DNA from: Amycolatopsis sp. FDAARGOS 1241
GTDB taxonomy: Bacteria; Actinomycetota; Actinomycetes; Mycobacteriales; Pseudonocardiaceae
DNA length: 64,000 bases
Assembly (NCBI RefSeq): GCF_016889705.1
Contig: NZ_CP069526.1
Coordinates: 682,001-746,000, forward strand
Direction: 5' to 3'
This document shows, piece by piece, positions 7,931 through 16,777 of the stretch (positions are counted from its first letter, which is position 1; every line of letters begins with the position of its first letter). The notes under the pieces are model-generated. The model did not search any database. It was not told where the DNA came from and was given only the letters and a program-made list of their open reading frames with translations. The translations under genes were made by a program, and so were the position numbers.

Positions 7931-8588
7931 CTGCCGGCCAGGCCTGAGCGGTGTGGAGGGGTGCGGGTGAGATCAACTTCCCCACTTGGTGCCCCATTTG
8001 GCCGCCTGACACCCGCACAGTGACACCATTCGACGATGTGCGCTGCACGTCCTTGTCCGGACTGCGGAAATTGCGCCGCGCGTCGAACTTGATTCGCTCG
8101 ATTCACCCGCATCTGGACCATGCCGTCGGGCCCACAGCCACTGCGGTTTGTTCCGCTGAGTGCCGATCCGGATCGGTGCGGGGCACCGAGTGATCCCTGC
8201 CGAGCTGTCGTCACAAGGCCGGCCGTCCGGCTGCCGTGACACGTACCCGCGACGAGCGTGCGCTGTCGTGGGCGACGGGTGTTTCCTGCAGGCGCGTGAT
8301 GGCGACCGTGCCGGGAACGGCGCCCGCCTTCACGGCGCGCGGATTGCGGCCGCCTTGGCCGCGCCGAGGGCTTCGGCGCGGTCGGGGCCGGTGGGGATGA
8401 GCGTTTCGTGGTCGCCGCTGACGAGGGCGATAGCGGCGCCCGCGGTGGCGACCGCGCCCGAACCCGTTTCCTGAGCGCGACCCCGGTCGAAGGGCGTCGG
8501 CCGCGCGGAGAGCGCGCCGGTCAGCCGGAATCGAGTCGGCGCGTTCGCCGGCTCGATCCGTGCTGACCGGTTTGCCGGTGCCGCGTCG
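7931..8588. other. Gene-poor stretch after the tRNA, possible integrase-tail remnant
   Basis: No complete gene is seen in these 658 bases. On the minus strand, 43 bases past the tRNA, a frame ends at 7973 with GCQAAKWGTKWGS. This looks like the Trp/Gly/Thr-rich tails of actinobacterial tyrosine integrases, whose 3' ends typically lie this close to a tRNA attachment site. No integrase catalytic motif (R..HxxR..Y) is present upstream. Around 8341-8475 the minus strand reads a coding-like fragment (AGAAIALVSGDHETLIPTG) without a start, again suggesting gene debris. Confidence 0.35.
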
Positions 8589-8999
8589 TCAGACCGTCAG
8601 GAGCTTCGACTTCGCCTGCTGGTACTCCTCTTCGGTGAGGTCGCCGCTCTTCCGCAGGCTGGCCAGCCGCTCCAGTTCGCCGACGTGGTCGCGTCCGTTC
8701 CCCGACGGTGGGGGCGACTGCGCGGCGTCGCGCACGTACGCGCGGAACTGCTCGTCCTGGCGCTGCGCGCGGGCCAGCTCGCGCTCGCCCATGCTGTGGC
8801 CGCGGGCGATGAGGTACACGAAAACGCCGAGGAACGGCAGGATGCAGACGAGGATCGTCCAGCCCGCCTTGCCCCAGCCGCTGAGGTCGTCGTCGCGGAA
8901 GATGTCGGCGATCACGCGGAACAGCAGGATGAACCACAAGATCCACAGGAAGAACCACACGAAGGTCAGGAAGAGGTCGAGCAAGGGGTAGTTCGACAC
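8589..8999 (-). CDS. Membrane protein with PLDc_N-like and SHOCT domains
   Basis: This 136-residue protein starts at GTG 8999. Two hydrophobic helices (about residues 5-27 and 42-65) flank a short acidic loop, matching the cardiolipin synthase N-terminal (PLDc_N) two-helix module. A charged linker leads to a C-terminal SHOCT motif (LERLASLRKSGDLTEEEY, about residues 108-125). SHOCT domains are short modules found at the ends of many bacterial proteins and are thought to aid oligomerisation. The protein is a predicted small inner-membrane protein of unknown physiological role and is common in actinobacteria. It stands alone, with no operon partner on the same strand. Confidence 0.8.
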   Translation of the reverse strand: MSNYPLLDLFLTFVWFFLWILWFILLFRVIADIFRDDDLSGWGKAGWTILVCILPFLGVFVYLIARGHSMGERELARAQRQDEQFRAYVRDAAQSPPPSGNGRDHVGELERLASLRKSGDLTEEEYQQAKSKLLTV

Positions 9000-9322
9000 C
9001 GGATGCCTCCGATCGCCGGTCTGGACACGGCGGCGCGGGTGGTGCCGCCGCCCGAACGTTCGCCCGATTGCCATCCCGGCACACCACCTGGAAAGCGTGA
9101 GGTGTGCCCGCCGGCGCCGCTGCCCGGGTCCGTCGCGCACCCGCCGCCCCGGCGTCGGGCCTGCCGACGGCCAGGGCCGGTACGAGATGGGCACGGCCGG
9201 CGGTGGTTGCGCACGGCTGTCTCACCTCCAGCGGATGAGGAGCGCGCAGTTCGTGGCGCTCACGCTCCTCTCGTGGGGTGCCTCGCGTTCTCGCGACCAT
9301 CCGGGGCAAGGGGGGTGAGCCT

Positions 9323-9751
9323 GTGGTCAAGCCACCGAAGACGGCCGGTTCGCGCCGTCCTGTGCACGCCGGCGATCTGCGGATCGAGGCGTGGGCGGAC
9401 ACGCGGGAAGCCTGCATCGCGGAGGCGGTCGACGCGCTCGTGGGCAGTTTCCTCGGTCCCACGCGCCCGGCGCCGTCCTCGCGGTCGTCCTTCCGGGTCA
9501 CCGGCCGCACCGACGCGGAGCTCCTGCAGGCAGTGCTGGGGCGGGTCATCGCCGAGGTGCTCGAGCGACAGGTGGTGCCGGTGGCGACCGTGGTCTCGAC
9601 GACCGCGGAAGGCCTGGAGGTCTTGTGCCGCACCGTGTCCGCCGCCGCCATCCTGCCTGTCGGTGCGATCCCCAAGGCCGTCTCCGGCGCGCGACCGCTG
9701 TGCCACCGGTTCGCCAGCGGCTGGTTCTGCTCCGCGCGCATCGACGTCTGA
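9323..9751 (+). CDS. Archease-like protein
   Basis: Archease acts as a cofactor of RtcB-type RNA ligases. The 142-residue reading from GTG 9323 has the archease pattern: an N-terminal HAGDLRIEAWADTREACIAEA resembling the conserved HTADxxIEAWG...A motif with its metal-binding Asp, a central beta-rich part, and a C-terminal segment ending in a W/F-S-ARIDV strand. A purine-rich site (AGGGGGG) precedes the GTG. An in-frame upstream start at 9278 would add 15 residues. No rtcB gene lies nearby, and the degenerate sequence makes the assignment less certain than for canonical members. Confidence 0.65.
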   Translation: MVKPPKTAGSRRPVHAGDLRIEAWADTREACIAEAVDALVGSFLGPTRPAPSSRSSFRVTGRTDAELLQAVLGRVIAEVLERQVVPVATVVSTTAEGLEVLCRTVSAAAILPVGAIPKAVSGARPLCHRFASGWFCSARIDV

Positions 9752-9902
9752 GGGACTTCGGGGCGCGGGGCTGTTCCCGCGAGTCCTGGGAGCAGCAGGA
9801 CCAGGTACGCCCGCCCGCCGGCGATTACCGTGACAACAGGGCCGAAACACCCGCCCGCGCCGCCAACAGGCGGATCACCACCACGGAATGGGAACACCGC
9901 GC

Positions 9903-10678
9903 ATGAGCAAGCTCGCACTGGTCACCGGCGCCACTTCCGGAATCGGCGCGGCGTTCGCCGAACGCCTCGCCGCGGACGGCCACGACCTGGTGGTCGTCGG
10001 CCGGCGGCGGGACCGGCTGGAGCAGTTCGCCGCCGCCCACACCGCGACCTTGGTCCGCGCCGTGGCCGCCGACCTCTCGACCGACGACGGCATCGACACC
10101 GTCGCGCGGATCTGCGCCGAAGAGCCGCTGGACCTGCTGGTGAACAATGCGGGCGTCGCCCACTACATGCCGCTCGCCGAGCTGCCCGCCGACAAGGCCC
10201 GGGAACTGGTCAAGGTCAAGGTCCTCGCACCCACGCTGCTCGCCCGCGCCGCGGTCGCGGGTATGCAGGAGCGCGGCCGCGGAGCCATCGTCAACGTGGC
10301 CGGCATGATCGCCTTCAGCGGACCCGCGCCGCACTCGCAGCTGCCCCGCCGTGCGTGTACGCCGGTTCGCTCGCCCACCTGGTCGCGATGTCCCAGACCC
10401 TCAGCGCCGAACTCGAAGGCACCGGCGTGCAGGTCCAGGTCGTGTGCCCGGGGGTGGTCGCGACCGAGTTCCACGAGCGCCAAGGACTGGACCTGAGCGC
10501 GATCCCGCGGATGAGCGCCGCCGACGTCGTCACCGCGGCCCTGCGCGGCCTGGAACTCGGTGAGGTCGTCTGCGCTCCCGGTGTCGAAGACCCGTGCCTC
10601 CTCGCCGCCGTTTTCCAGGCCGACCTGGCCGCTTTCGCGGGCCAGAGCACGGAACTCGCGAGCCGTTACCGCAGCTGA
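9903..10678 (+). pseudogene. Short-chain dehydrogenase, frameshifted, catalytic residues altered
   Basis: From the ATG at 9903 the frame gives a classical SDR start: the NAD(P) motif TGATSGIG, the VVGRR coenzyme-specificity segment and NNAG. The frame breaks near 10350, where one base seems to be missing, and continues at VYAGSLAHLVAMSQTLSAEL to the stop at 10678. The active-site region is also unusual. The Ser normally found after VNV is replaced (VNVAGMIAF), and the YxxxK motif reads YAGSL, lacking the Lys. Even with the frame repaired, the protein may not be an active oxidoreductase. No substrate can be proposed. Confidence 0.75.
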
Positions 10679-10793
10679 TCCGCGTCGACGCGGTCGCGGC
10701 AGGGCTCCGCACCGATGGCTCGTCCGCCCCGGATCACCCCCTCCCGCGGTGCGATCGGTCCGATCGCGCCCGTCAGTGCTGCCACCCGAAATC

Positions 10794-10816
10794 GTGACAG
10801 TGTCCGTGACAGTGTC
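10794..10816. repeat. Tandem 11-bp repeat GTGACAGTGTC
   Basis: Two copies of GTGACAGTGTC with a one-base spacer lie in the 207-bp gap between the SDR and the DUF5134 remnant. Each copy contains the half-palindrome TGACA. Such tandem sites resemble regulator-binding sites, but no regulator is adjacent. Confidence 0.4.
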
Positions 10817-10885
10817 TCAGTGCTGGATCCGGCACCGGCGACAACGAAGCCCGGCCGTGTCCTCGGCCCGGCTCGGATGGATTGG

Positions 10886-11470
10886 TCAGAACGGCGCCAC
10901 GAGAGCGCACCCCATCCCCCGGCTCATGCCCGTCCGGCACAGCCCGCGCGTGGCGTCCAGGCGCCACAAGGGAACCGAGCGCGCCGCCTCGTACAGGAAC
11001 CACGCGGCGGCGGCGGAGCAGACGGGCGTCCACCAGCCGCGGGTCGGGGCGGGCATCGTGAGCCACGGGCCGTGGTCACCGGACATGGGCAGGGCCGTGA
11101 GCAGGAACAGCATGGTCGCGGCGGAAGCCGTGTGCTGGAGGCGGCGGGAAGTCGCCGACCACCCCAGCGCCACCAGCAGCACGGCCTCCCAGCCGGCCGC
11201 CGGCACGGGGCCGCCGACGGGGGGGGGGGGGGGGGGAGGTCATGGCGATCATCGCCAGGCACAGCAGGAGTTCGACACCGTCGTCGGCCCGTGAGCCGGG
11301 GACGAAGCGGGAGAGGCGGCGCAGCGGGGCCAAGCGAGAGCGGCGAACGCGGCGGACGGCAGCCAGGACACCCGCACCCGGAACGCCGAACGGACGAACA
11401 CCGCGTAGACCGAGTGCGCGCGCGATTCGTGACAGGGATCCCAGTCCGGGCCACCGCCCGGTCCCGGTAA
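10886..11470 (-). pseudogene. DUF5134-like multi-pass membrane protein, broken by a homopolymer
   Basis: Two separate frames on the minus strand read as parts of one membrane protein. The upstream part has VYAVFVRSAF and, in another frame, VELLLCLAMIAMT. The downstream part (AAGWEAVLLVALGWSATS, a hydrophobic helix, then WWTPVCSAAAAWFLYEAAR) ends at 10886. They are separated by an 18-G run (C on the coding strand) at 11219-11236. Order and spacing of helices resemble the DUF5134 family of actinobacterial membrane proteins of unknown function, but the match is from memory. No convincing start codon is visible. A further frame change seems to exist near 11320-11340. Confidence 0.5.
11219..11236 (+). 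repeat. 18-base poly-G tract
   Basis: An uninterrupted run of 18 G (C on the minus coding strand) lies inside the DUF5134-like reading frame, between two hydrophobic segments. No other homopolymer of this length occurs in the window. Confidence 0.95.
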
Positions 11471-11570
11471 GACAGCCGCCCGCCGGAGGCCATCTGGCGT
11501 TCGCCGTAGCTCAAGGGGGCCTGCATAGCGTCGGGGCGATCATCCCGGAAGAACCTTGATGAGGTGGAGA

Positions 11571-13481
11571 ATGCCTGAAAACCTTGGGCCGAACCGGCGG
11601 TCGTTCCTGCGCAACGCGGGGCTCGCGGGCGTCGGAGCGACGGCTCTGGGAGCACTGGGCGGCTTGGCGCCGGCCGAAGCGCAGGAGAACGCCAGACCCT
11701 CGGGCCGCTGGAACCCCGACACCGAGAGCAAGCAGTTCACGCTCGCCGTGATGCCGGACACGCAGTACCTGTACTGGGGCAGCCAGAACAGCCTCAACCC
11801 GCAGCCGCAGGAAGCGTCGTTCCGCTACGTCATCGAGAACAGCGGCACGCCGAACAACAACATCGTGTTCATGGCCCACCTCGGTGACCTCACGCAGGAC
11901 GCCGACGCGACGTCGTTCCAGGCCGTCGACAAGGCGTTCAAGGTCGTCGACAACGCGAACGTCGCCTACAGCGTGCTCGCCGGCAACCACGACGTGTCCG
12001 GCGACGACACCCGCGGCACCACGCCGTACCTGCAGACCATGGGCCCGCAGCGGTTCAAGCGCCAGAAGTCCTTCCTGGGCTCCGACGCGAGCGGCTACAA
12101 CACCGCGCACGTCTTCCGGGCGGCGGGCCGCGAGTGGCTGCTGCTCGCCATGGACTGGCGCACCTCGGCCGCCGGCTTCGCGTGGGCGAACCAGATCATC
12201 AAGGCCCACCAGAACCTGCCGGTGATCCTGACCTGCCACGAGATCGTCGCGCCCACCTACGGCGACGAGGTCTACCCGTACGAGTCCGGCAACCCGGAGG
12301 ACAACGCCGAGCTCAGCGGCTACGGGCAGACCGTGTGGGACACGCTGATCAAGGACAACGACCAGATCTTCCTGACGCTCAACGGCCACTACTGGCCTTC
12401 GGGCCGCATGACCAAGAAGAACTCGGCGGGCAACGACGTCCACCTGCACATCACGAACTACCAGAACCGCTACATGAGCGGTGGCGGCATGCTGCGCCTC
12501 TACCACTTCGACCTCGAGCGCAACACCATCGACGTCGAGACGATCTCGCCGTGGATCCTCGAGAAGGACCCCGCGGAGCGCAACCGCCTGGAGGCGCTCG
12601 AAGCGCGCCTGACGACGTCGGTCGACCGCTTCGCGATGCCGTTCGACTTCGAGCAGCGCTTCGCCGGCTTCATCCCGGTACCCGTCCGCCCCGCCCGGCC
12701 CGCGAGCAGGGTGCTCGTGCCCGGCACCTTCGCGTACTGGCGCTTCGACAACGGCGGTGCCAACGGCAGCGCGTTCACCGCCGGCCAGCAGGTGCGCGAC
12801 CTGTCCGGGCACGGCAACGACCTGACCCTGCTCAGCGTCCCCGGCACGGCGGCCGGCGCGCTCACCTGGTCCGACGACCACCACCCCGACCAGCCGGGCC
12901 ACGCCAGCCTGCGGTTCGTCGGCGGCAAGAACCCGCTGCACGGCTCGTACCTCACCACCGGCTCGCGCGCGCCGCTGAACACCGAGACCTTCAAGAACGG
13001 CTACACCATCGAGACGTTCGTGAAGATCCCGCGCGACTGGGACGGCGGCAACAACGGCAACATGCCGGTGCTGGTCCGCCGCGGCGCGGCCGGCGACGCG
13101 GGCAAGCACGGCAAGAACACCGACCCGAAGGAGCCGGTGGCCCAGCTCATGACCACGAACAACGGTCGTGAGCTGCAGTTCAACTGCTACCCGCTGAGCC
13201 AGACCTACCCGACCACCAACTGGAGCCACGGCATGCCCGAGGACCAATGGTGGCACCTCGCGGTGGTCAACGACGGGCACCACACCAAGGCGTACATCGA
13301 GAGCGCCTTGGTCGCAGACAACCCGTCGACCGACTCGGTCGGCATCGCCTCGCTCGGCCTCACCTGGCTGCTCGGCGGCCACGAGTACGGTGGCGCGATC
13401 GACAACGTGTTCCACGGCTGGATCGGTGACGTCCGCATCGTCAACCGCGCGCTGCGGCTCGACGAGTTCCTGACGAACTGA
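11571..13481 (+). CDS. Secreted calcineurin-like phosphoesterase with C-terminal LamG domain
   Basis: This 636-residue protein is exported by Tat, with NRRSFLRNAGLAG then a hydrophobic stretch and APAEAQ as the likely cleavage region. The first half is a metallophosphoesterase with the metal-binding motifs MPDTQ, GDLTQD, GNHD, a CHE histidine and NGHYW in order (about residues 60-275). The second half, from about residue 385, is a concanavalin-like LamG domain with Trp/Tyr-rich strands and a final DVRIVNRAL motif. LamG modules bind glycans or extracellular matter. The ATG at 11571 follows GAGGTGGAGA; in-frame alternatives lie at 11559 and 11556. A phosphomonoesterase or phosphodiesterase acting outside the cell is likely. 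Confidence 0.88.
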   Translation: MPENLGPNRRSFLRNAGLAGVGATALGALGGLAPAEAQENARPSGRWNPDTESKQFTLAVMPDTQYLYWGSQNSLNPQPQEASFRYVIENSGTPNNNIVFMAHLGDLTQDADATSFQAVDKAFKVVDNANVAYSVLAGNHDVSGDDTRGTTPYLQTMGPQRFKRQKSFLGSDASGYNTAHVFRAAGREWLLLAMDWRTSAAGFAWANQIIKAHQNLPVILTCHEIVAPTYGDEVYPYESGNPEDNAELSGYGQTVWDTLIKDNDQIFLTLNGHYWPSGRMTKKNSAGNDVHLHITNYQNRYMSGGGMLRLYHFDLERNTIDVETISPWILEKDPAERNRLEALEARLTTSVDRFAMPFDFEQRFAGFIPVPVRPARPASRVLVPGTFAYWRFDNGGANGSAFTAGQQVRDLSGHGNDLTLLSVPGTAAGALTWSDDHHPDQPGHASLRFVGGKNPLHGSYLTTGSRAPLNTETFKNGYTIETFVKIPRDWDGGNNGNMPVLVRRGAAGDAGKHGKNTDPKEPVAQLMTTNNGRELQFNCYPLSQTYPTTNWSHGMPEDQWWHLAVVNDGHHTKAYIESALVADNPSTDSVGIASLGLTWLLGGHEYGGAIDNVFHGWIGDVRIVNRALRLDEFLTN

Positions 13482-13486
13482 TCCCG

Positions 13487-13518
13487 CGGCCGGGCGGGTT
13501 TCCGGATCCGCCCGGCCG
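13487..13518. terminator. Bidirectional terminator between convergent genes
   Basis: An 11-bp GC stem (13487-13497 with 13508-13518) around a ten-base loop lies between the stop codons of the phosphoesterase and trpF genes. It has no T-run, as is common in actinobacteria. Confidence 0.7.
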
Positions 13519-14112
13519 TCAACTCCTTGCTGCGGCGAGGAAAGCGCGGATCAGACCCTGGTCCTTGACGCCGCGCGAGGACTCCACCCCGCTGGACACG
13601 TCGACGCCCCACGGCTTCACGGCGGCGACGGCTTCGGCCACGTTGGCCGGGGAAAGCCCGCCGGCCAGCAGCCACTCACCGTCCGGAGTGGACAGTGCCG
13701 ACCAGTTCCACGTCTCGCCGGAACCGGCCTGCGGCGAGTCGAGCAGCAGCAGGTCTTCGCCGTACTCGCCGACTGCGGGGCTCGCGCCGTCCTCGAGCGA
13801 GATCGCGCGGATCAGCTTCACGGGCAGGTCTTCGAGCGCAGCGAAGTCCTCTTGCGTGTACCCGGAACCGTGCAGCTGCACCGCGCGGATCCCGGTTTGG
13901 GCGACGGCGGCGCGGACGGCCTCGACGGGCACGCCCTTGAAGACGCCCACGGTGAGCACCTCGTCGGGCACTCCCGCCGCCAGCTCCGCCGCTTCCGCCC
14001 GGCCGACGTCGCGGGGGCTCTTGCACAGCACGAACCCGACCGCGTCGGCTCCCGCCTCGACCGCGCACGTCACGTCGGCCGCCGTCCGCAGGCCGCAGAT
14101 CTTCACGAACAC
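13519..14112 (-). CDS. trpF: Phosphoribosylanthranilate isomerase
   Basis: TrpF converts N-(5'-phosphoribosyl)anthranilate to its carboxyphenylamino-deoxyribulose isomer in tryptophan synthesis. The 197-residue protein starts at GTG 14112 with FVKICGLRTAADV, which holds the catalytic Cys of KICGL. VGVFKG and AVQLHG follow the standard order, and LLLDS contains the catalytic Asp. The C-terminal phosphate-binding loop includes LAGGLSPANV and GVDVSSGVE. It stands alone here rather than in a trp operon. Because the catabolic region next door also deals with anthranilate-type compounds, its position is notable but not evidence of shared function. Confidence 0.95.
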   Translation of the reverse strand: MFVKICGLRTAADVTCAVEAGADAVGFVLCKSPRDVGRAEAAELAAGVPDEVLTVGVFKGVPVEAVRAAVAQTGIRAVQLHGSGYTQEDFAALEDLPVKLIRAISLEDGASPAVGEYGEDLLLLDSPQAGSGETWNWSALSTPDGEWLLAGGLSPANVAEAVAAVKPWGVDVSSGVESSRGVKDQGLIRAFLAAARS

Positions 14113-14270
14113 GCGTCCACCGTAGTCGGCCGGCTGTTTCCCGGCGGCACGCGCACGCAGCCGCACGCCCGGACGGGTCACCGCGGGTGGTACGGCTGGA
14201 CAAGCCCCCGCCGGAGTGCTGTCCTGGGGCGGCGCACCGAGGACCGTGCCGACGACAACCGGGAGGCGGC

Positions 14271-15233
14271 ATGACAGCAGCGCAGGTCGCGGCCGGGCTG
14301 TCCGGCGTCTCGCGGCACGTGCTGGCGGCCAGCGGCGACCCCGACGAGGTGCGCGACGCCTGCACCGAGGCCCTGCGCCCGCACCGGCTGGTGCTGCAGC
14401 GCCAGGCGCGCCTCGCCACCCGCCTGGAACACCTGCCGGCCGGCCCGATCTCGCTCAACCGGCTGCGCTACGGCGCCGAGGTGACGGTCGCGCCCGCCGT
14501 GCCCGAAGAGGACAACTTCCTCGTGATCTTCCCCGTCGCCGGCTCCGCGCGCTTCACCTACGGCCGTGACATCGCCGACGTCTCGCCCGGCCACCCGGCG
14601 ATCGTCGGGCCCTACCGCGAGTTCCGCTTCGACATCGACAGCGCGTTCGACCAGCTGATCCTGCGCATGGACCGGCGCTGGGTCGAGTCGGCGGCCCGGC
14701 GCATCCGCGGCGCGGCCGGTCCCGTCGACCTCTCGCTCTCGCTGCCGGAACCCCCGCCGTTCCTCTACCGGCTGCTGGACAGCGTCGTCAGCCTGCCGAC
14801 GCTCGGGCCCGGCGGGCGGCCCGAGGTCGGGCAGCAGCTCGGTGAGCTGGTGATCGAATCGTTCCTGCTGGCCCAGCTGCCGAGTGAACCCGAGCCGGCG
14901 CGCGTGCCGTCCGTGCAGGTCCGGCGCGCCATGGAGTACCTGCTCGCCCACCTCGCCGAGCCCATCGCCATGACCGACGTCGCGGCCCACTGCGGCGCCA
15001 GCCTGCGCAGCGTCCAGGCCGGCTTCCGCCGCGACCTCGACGTCACGCCCGGTCAGTGGCTGCGCGAGCAGCGCCTCGACCGCGCCCACCGGCTGCTGAG
15101 CGCCGGCGAACCCGGGCAGACGACCGTCACGGAAGTTGCGGCCGAATGCGGCTTCTTCCACCTGGGCGAGTTCGCGGCGCACTTCAGGGCGCGGTTCGGC
15201 GTCACGCCGTCGTCGGTGCTCGGCGCGCGGTGA
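14271..15233 (+). CDS. AraC-family transcriptional regulator
   Basis: The 320-residue protein has an N-terminal AraC_binding_2-type domain (about residues 20-190; PVAGSARFTYG and PYREFRFDID) and a C-terminal double helix-turn-helix (AMTDVAAHCGASLRSVQAGFRR and VTEVAAECGFFHLGEFAAHF). Regulators of this type (FeaR/XylS-like) often activate aromatic catabolic genes in response to the substrate. It starts the catabolic region: the gene is preceded by a GGGAGG site and lies 109 bp before the alpha/beta hydrolase gene on the same strand. It is therefore a good candidate activator of the block up to 19.1 kb. Confidence 0.9.
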   Translation: MTAAQVAAGLSGVSRHVLAASGDPDEVRDACTEALRPHRLVLQRQARLATRLEHLPAGPISLNRLRYGAEVTVAPAVPEEDNFLVIFPVAGSARFTYGRDIADVSPGHPAIVGPYREFRFDIDSAFDQLILRMDRRWVESAARRIRGAAGPVDLSLSLPEPPPFLYRLLDSVVSLPTLGPGGRPEVGQQLGELVIESFLLAQLPSEPEPARVPSVQVRRAMEYLLAHLAEPIAMTDVAAHCGASLRSVQAGFRRDLDVTPGQWLREQRLDRAHRLLSAGEPGQTTVTEVAAECGFFHLGEFAAHFRARFGVTPSSVLGAR

Positions 15234-15342
15234 GGGGCCTGCGCGAATCCGATGACCGGGGCTCGCTTCGGCGATAGCCGCTGCCCTGTGCGGACAGCAG
15301 CATGTCCGTACGCAACTCAGCGGTGAGGAACGGAGCGGGCCG

Positions 15343-16065
15343 ATGCGATTCGTACTGGTGCACGGAGCCTGGCACTTCGGAGAACTGTGGGACCCCGTCC
15401 GCAAGCACCTGGAGGAGGCCGGGCACGAGGTGCACACGCCGACGGCCGGCGGCCTCGGCCCGGACGACGACAAGCACGTCGACCTGCGGGCCTGCGCGGC
15501 GCCGATCGTGGACTACCTCCGGGAACACGACCTGACCGACGTGGTGCTCGTCGGGCACAGCTGGGGCGGGTACCTGATTTCGCGGGTGGCCATCGAGGTG
15601 CCCGAGCGGATCCGGCGGCTCGTGTACTTCGCCGCGTTCGTGCCCGGGCACGGGCGGGCGCTGGTGGACGAGATCCCGCCGCACCTCGTGGCGGCGCTGA
15701 AGGCGAGCTTCGAGGAGCGCGGCGACGGCGGCGTGGTGCTGCCCTTCCCCGTGTGGCGCGACGCGTTCTTCGGCGACGGCTCGGCCGAGGAAGCCCAGCG
15801 GATCTACGACGAGCTGCGCCCGCAGCCGTGGAGCGCGTTCACCGACCCGGCTGACATGACGGGCTGGGAGAAGGTGCCGCAGGCGTTCAGCTACCTCGCA
15901 CCATACGAGGACAACGACATCACGCAGGGCGAGTGGGGGCGGCACCCGCGCCTGTCCAACCGGCTGGTGATGTTCCGCCTCGTCGGCATGGAAGGCAGCC
16001 ACGAGGTGCTGCTCACCAACCCCGAGCTCACCGCGCGCAAGTTCGTCGAAGCGGGCCGGGACTGA
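15343..16065 (+). CDS. Alpha/beta hydrolase (esterase-like)
   Basis: A 240-residue alpha/beta hydrolase. The oxyanion-hole HGAW lies at residues 7-10 and the nucleophile elbow GHSWGG centres on Ser73. A His near residue 224 (GMEGSHEVLLTNP) completes the triad pattern. This subfamily resembles plant-like methyl esterases and salicylate-ester hydrolases seen in actinobacterial clusters. It precedes DUF2848, HpaB, cupin and flavin reductase genes, so it probably hydrolyses an ester or lactone linked to that aromatic pathway. The gene begins 40 bp past a GC-rich gap with GGAACGGAGC as ribosome binding site. Confidence 0.88.
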   Translation: MRFVLVHGAWHFGELWDPVRKHLEEAGHEVHTPTAGGLGPDDDKHVDLRACAAPIVDYLREHDLTDVVLVGHSWGGYLISRVAIEVPERIRRLVYFAAFVPGHGRALVDEIPPHLVAALKASFEERGDGGVVLPFPVWRDAFFGDGSAEEAQRIYDELRPQPWSAFTDPADMTGWEKVPQAFSYLAPYEDNDITQGEWGRHPRLSNRLVMFRLVGMEGSHEVLLTNPELTARKFVEAGRD

Positions 16066-16123
16066 CCACGAACCGGTGCCCGGGCGGTTGTCGTGGCCGT
16101 CCGGGCCGCTGCAAAGGAGCACT

Positions 16124-16777
16124 GTGTCCCTTTTCCTGACCGTGGCGGACACGGGGGCGCGCCTGGAGATCGCGCCGAGCCGGATCGTCGTCGCGGGCTA
16201 CACCGCCAAGGACGAAGCCGCGGTGGAGCACCACATCGCCGAACTCGCGGCGATCGGCGTGCCGCGCCCGGCGACCGTGCCGGCCTACTACGTGCTCGAC
16301 GCGGACCTGCTGACGACCGCGCCGGTGATCGAGGTGAGCTCGGCGGCGACGTCCGGTGAAGTCGAGCCCGTGGTGATTCGCCACGACGGCCGCTACTACC
16401 TCGGCGTCGGCTCGGACCACACCGACCGCGACCTCGAGCGCACGGACATCGAGCTGTCCAAGGCCGCGTGCCCGAAACCGCTCGGTGAACAGGTCGTCGA
16501 GCTTTCCACTGTGGACTGGAACGACCTGGCCGCCGAGTCCCGTGTGGACGAGAAGCTGTACCAGCAGGGCAGCGTCGAGAGTTTGCGCCACCCCACCGAC
16601 ACGCTGAGCCGGATGCCCGGCGGTGTCGACGACGGTGGTGACCTCGTGCTCTACTGCGGGACGCTGGCGCTGCTCGGGGGCGAGTTCGGGTACGGCACCC
16701 GGTGGCGCCTCGACCTGCGGTTGCCCGGCGGACCGACACTGTCCCACGTGTACGAAACCCAGCTGAGGAGGGCCTGA
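16124..16777 (+). CDS. DUF2848 protein
   Basis: This 217-residue protein starts at GTG 16124, eight bases after AAAGGAG. Its DUF2848 features include VVAGYTAKDEAAVEHHIAEL near the N-terminus, ISVSSAATSGEVEP-type strands in the middle and a C-terminal sheet ending in HVYETQL. The family shares a fold with fumarylacetoacetate-hydrolase-like proteins and often sits beside aromatic or amide degradation genes. Its reaction is not established. The stop overlaps the ATG of the HpaB gene by one base, so it is tightly coupled to that monooxygenase and probably acts on its product. Confidence 0.8.
   Translation: MSLFLTVADTGARLEIAPSRIVVAGYTAKDEAAVEHHIAELAAIGVPRPATVPAYYVLDADLLTTAPVIEVSSAATSGEVEPVVIRHDGRYYLGVGSDHTDRDLERTDIELSKAACPKPLGEQVVELSTVDWNDLAAESRVDEKLYQQGSVESLRHPTDTLSRMPGGVDDGGDLVLYCGTLALLGGEFGYGTRWRLDLRLPGGPTLSHVYETQLRRA

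Noticed and set aside
11511..13415. A 634-codon open frame opposite the phosphoesterase-LamG gene
   Set aside because: It is the mirror of a gene with full motifs and a Tat signal. Its sequence is the Val/Arg/His-rich low-complexity type produced opposite high-GC genes.
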